DNA from: a virus | Virus record (IMG/VR): IMGVR_UViG_3300047358_000341 | Coordinates: 1 to 20,326 of that record | DNA length: 20,326 nucleotides | Strand: one strand, 5' to 3' | Shown here: positions 19,101 to 20,326 of the stretch, one piece after another | Position numbering within the stretch: the stretch's first letter is position 1 | Layout of the letters: the number at the start of each line of letters is the position of its first letter | Made by a program: the position numbers and the translations under genes | The notes under the pieces: generated by a model | Seen by the model: only the letters and a program-made list of their open reading frames with translations | Told to the model about the DNA's origin: nothing | Database searches by the model: none

Positions 19101-20326
19101 ACTTGACGACCAGTAAACAAGCCAACATTGTCTTCTATTGCTCGGTCTACCTGTCGAATAATCTCAGGTGAGTTTGCTGTTCTTTTGATAGCATCAGTAA
19201 TACCCTTAACAACATCGGATTTAAATGTCATTTGATGCCCAAATACGGCTGGCTTACTGTCCTTCAAAAAGACTGCATTCGCTTTAGTCATATCAGTAGC
19301 ACCAAACCGTTCGATCTCTTTACCTACGACATCATCAAACAAGTAATGGTCCCCTAAATCACTAGAAGAACCATCAGCCCTCATACCATTGATGCCATTA
19401 CGAACCGCTTCAGATTGGTCAACTAATTCAGATACTAATTCCTTACGGGCTGTTGGTGCGCTTTCAATAATCTTATCACGCATATTTGCCATAGTATTAG
19501 TCGGACGGTCTGTGATCTGTGGCATGTTGCCAAACATAGGGTCTACATTTGCCCCTGTTACAAAGAAAACCTTTACATCGTCTGAACCAGTAAAGTCTTT
19601 TACTGCATCAACACTTGCTTGTGTCAGACGACCTATGGTTTCACTTGCATATTCGGAAGCAAATTCCGCTGGCACTTCGTTTCCATAAACAGCGGCGGGA
19701 GAACCGCGAGACAATACACTGTCTGCTTTCATATCGCCATACATAGTCAGAGGTAAAAACCTTTGACGTGCTTGGGGATTTACAATTAGCCCATTAACCG
19801 AATACGCAATTGCTTCGCGCATAGCATCACGAGCGTCATTGATTGCATCCTCTACCTCAAACCCATCGACCTCTGGCAAGGTGTCTTTGATTTGTTTCAT
19901 AAGTACACGGTTAGCTTGCATGTCTACATCCTCAACTACAAGCTGTTCAAGAATGCTATCAGCATCATATCCCATTCGTGCCGCTGTTTTTTCTAGTAGA
20001 TTACGTGTACTGTCTTCCAAAATATGAGAAGGGTATAACCGCTTCGATAACTCTCGAACCGTTTGTGTTATATCATCAGTCTCTAGGTTTGCAGCTAATC
20101 GTCTAACTACGTTTCGGAACTCTTTGAATGCGTCTGTCTTAGTGCTAGGCGACATATTAAAACCTAGACCTACCATTCTCATAGCAAGCTTACGGGCAGC
20201 ATTCATTTTCTGTGGTGTTCTGTGCTTAATCTCTCCAAGAAAATCAGACAGAATAAATGGTGTGCTTTGTCCTATACCAACATCAACCTCACCGCCCCTG
20301 TCAAATGCAGCCTCAACTTTAGTTGC
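16151..20326 (-). CDS. Giant virion-associated / polyvalent-type protein (partial, N-terminus outside window)
   Basis: The frame is open from the right edge (20326) to a TAA at 16151-16153, with 1391 codons visible. The ATG at 20206 is not the start, because 40 in-frame codons lie before it. The protein is long, mostly helical and charged, with motifs such as VDNYFPQVYRVDLI (about visible 650-665) and, near the end, PAGQLIFQLKSFPLKMLRL. Several hydrophobic Gly-rich stretches follow (MTAGPAMGFTAANV, MTMGGLGILGELM, GLFFDALTVLGGGMSATGDV). This shape fits the giant ejection or internal-core proteins of podovirus-like phages, where hydrophobic C-terminal parts may cross the host envelope. A polyvalent protein with LPD-type domains is an alternative. 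No enzymatic motif was found by eye. Confidence 0.75.
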   Translation of the reverse strand, partial: ATKVEAAFDRGGEVDVGIGQSTPFILSDFLGEIKHRTPQKMNAARKLAMRMVGLGFNMSPSTKTDAFKEFRNVVRRLAANLETDDITQTVRELSKRLYPSHILEDSTRNLLEKTAARMGYDADSILEQLVVEDVDMQANRVLMKQIKDTLPEVDGFEVEDAINDARDAMREAIAYSVNGLIVNPQARQRFLPLTMYGDMKADSVLSRGSPAAVYGNEVPAEFASEYASETIGRLTQASVDAVKDFTGSDDVKVFFVTGANVDPMFGNMPQITDRPTNTMANMRDKIIESAPTARKELVSELVDQSEAVRNGINGMRADGSSSDLGDHYLFDDVVGKEIERFGATDMTKANAVFLKDSKPAVFGHQMTFKSDVVKGITDAIKRTANSPEIIRQVDRAIEDNVGLFTGRQVFETLSNIAGSAEELRRVMRRNNYSTITVDGETVLVSPKNVRSVDSPELLHAKPLLGEKEIGSGLNSFIMSEARVATDGGEDAVKRAAHVLEQGGADPNFLKATMNMRRGKSLKTGEVEAVRTALTTDTQSGIIRRSGMNYVADFAEPADGSGGHYERIHGKMARILQPMTRALSALPDSKNPMGRWFDAGLKQMYDTTAEALSRRFGNSESNLFGFNPTRAEAQPKSHQRIVTALRNETAVNKLKPSEKKVFTMLRGYLDEVRSRLAQAGEDVGVIVDNYFPQVYRVDLINARRPEFESMLADFFIAEDVNRHGGNAMLKKREALEKAKKITKQIVDEDGGVNLPRSKVFNDGGGNEDFLKQRMLRLDQYPEFLDPTNQKKFLGGFLENDLMVVMSKYTENVERRLDISERFGPQGHALNDYMAIIRNRHDAVARLLSSDKILKSDYHVLSSGNEPDLTGAAVFKQTGNSALFKAPFATKKNADFFTDELVRKAASGANKDDMVRDIMDLMAPTPDSDEFSDQMRKNFRKRAEAIANALEDTRGFTKFPSEANAKHAENYIDLLMNKPNGSEAWRKASSALRMVNGVTLLSFTTLTSLGDLVLPLIRSGNFKAWTSALKNFASDPVSGSAYRDMIRNVGVAVENTVHQRMSNSYGIDANRFTTGFFTATGLTPWTDMMREIAGSTAFEHFKASARIAIENPNTRQGRLAKRALDEFGLQELYQKGAPHIDMIMRSGGTQAQHPMYEKVSTGMIKFANESIFTPNKNDLPQWATTPAGQLIFQLKSFPLKMLRLGRYSFSEALRKDDPNFAPALLYMTAGPAMGFTAANVKDVVQMRGGEDNREAEFRDRKLSKTVTPLEGMLNDNADKALGWYWDGFMTMGGLGILGELMYDTVNQADNGAYGQVRVAQTFAGPTSGLFFDALTVLGGGMSATGDVISGEGTNGKERAAVRAILSRLPVAGQMSGVREKGVDLLAGEKGARG

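Noticed and set aside
20204-20206. ATG at 20206 as start of the giant gene
   Set aside because: Forty in-frame codons without a stop precede it to the window edge and no strong ribosome site is present. The gene is cut, not started here.
1-20326. CRISPR array, insertion sequence or restriction-modification island
   Set aside because: No regular repeats with spacers, transposase motifs, terminal repeats, or methyltransferase motifs were seen on either strand.

Overview
The window looks like part of a temperate, tailed bacteriophage genome of podovirus-like design. Its host is probably an alphaproteobacterium, possibly marine. The phage call rests on a tyrosine integrase beside a tRNA-derived attachment site, a lysis cassette with amidase and overlapping spanins, a primase-helicase, a phage recombination set, and a giant virion-type protein that runs off the right edge. 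The host call is inference: the attachment core matches the 5' half of a tRNA-Arg with anticodon CCU, base composition is moderately AT-rich, and the genes are very tightly packed. There is no sign of an insertion sequence, CRISPR array or rRNA.

Layout. (1) 1-4727, plus strand: about seventeen small, close-packed genes, mostly unrecognised. The exceptions are a SleB-like cell-wall hydrolase started by GTG and a small DnaJ-type zinc-finger protein read in a second frame inside another gene. Two near-identical promoter/operator units (414-454 and 2788-2826) drive blocks of this region, and a good intrinsic terminator lies at 2758-2785. (2) 4724-6706, minus strand: a small acidic protein, the attP site and the integrase, which sits in one operon with a LuxR-type DNA-binding protein. 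(3) 6857-10612, minus strand: a winged-helix regulator, then the lysis cassette (amidase with C-terminal membrane anchor, inner and outer spanin), two small PD-(D/E)XK-like nucleases, three small membrane or exported proteins, and an HTH/zinc regulator. (4) 10613-10810: a non-coding stretch with a palindromic operator, opposed promoter candidates and a GC-rich foldable element. (5) 10811-12878, minus strand: a primase-polymerase/RecA-like helicase fusion preceded by a small Cro-like protein. (6) 12942-15999, plus strand: a divergent operon with a Sak4-like ATPase, an SSB-like protein (DUF669 type), a RecB/Cas4-like nuclease and a DUF6378-like protein, closed by two tandem terminators. (7) 16009-20326, minus strand: a small ORF and a 1391-codon open end of a giant ejection/polyvalent-type protein.

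How it fits together. The Cro-like gene and the recombination operon diverge from a region full of GTGTWA-type palindromes. The same half-site recurs in front of the accessory blocks, the winged-helix gene and the HTH/zinc gene, so one phage regulator may coordinate these units. The LuxR-type gene is placed to control integrase expression. The primase-helicase starts replication, and the Sak4/SSB/nuclease set with the Holliday-junction nuclease handles recombination. The amidase/spanin set lyses the cell late.

All family calls are from reading motifs by eye. No database search was possible.
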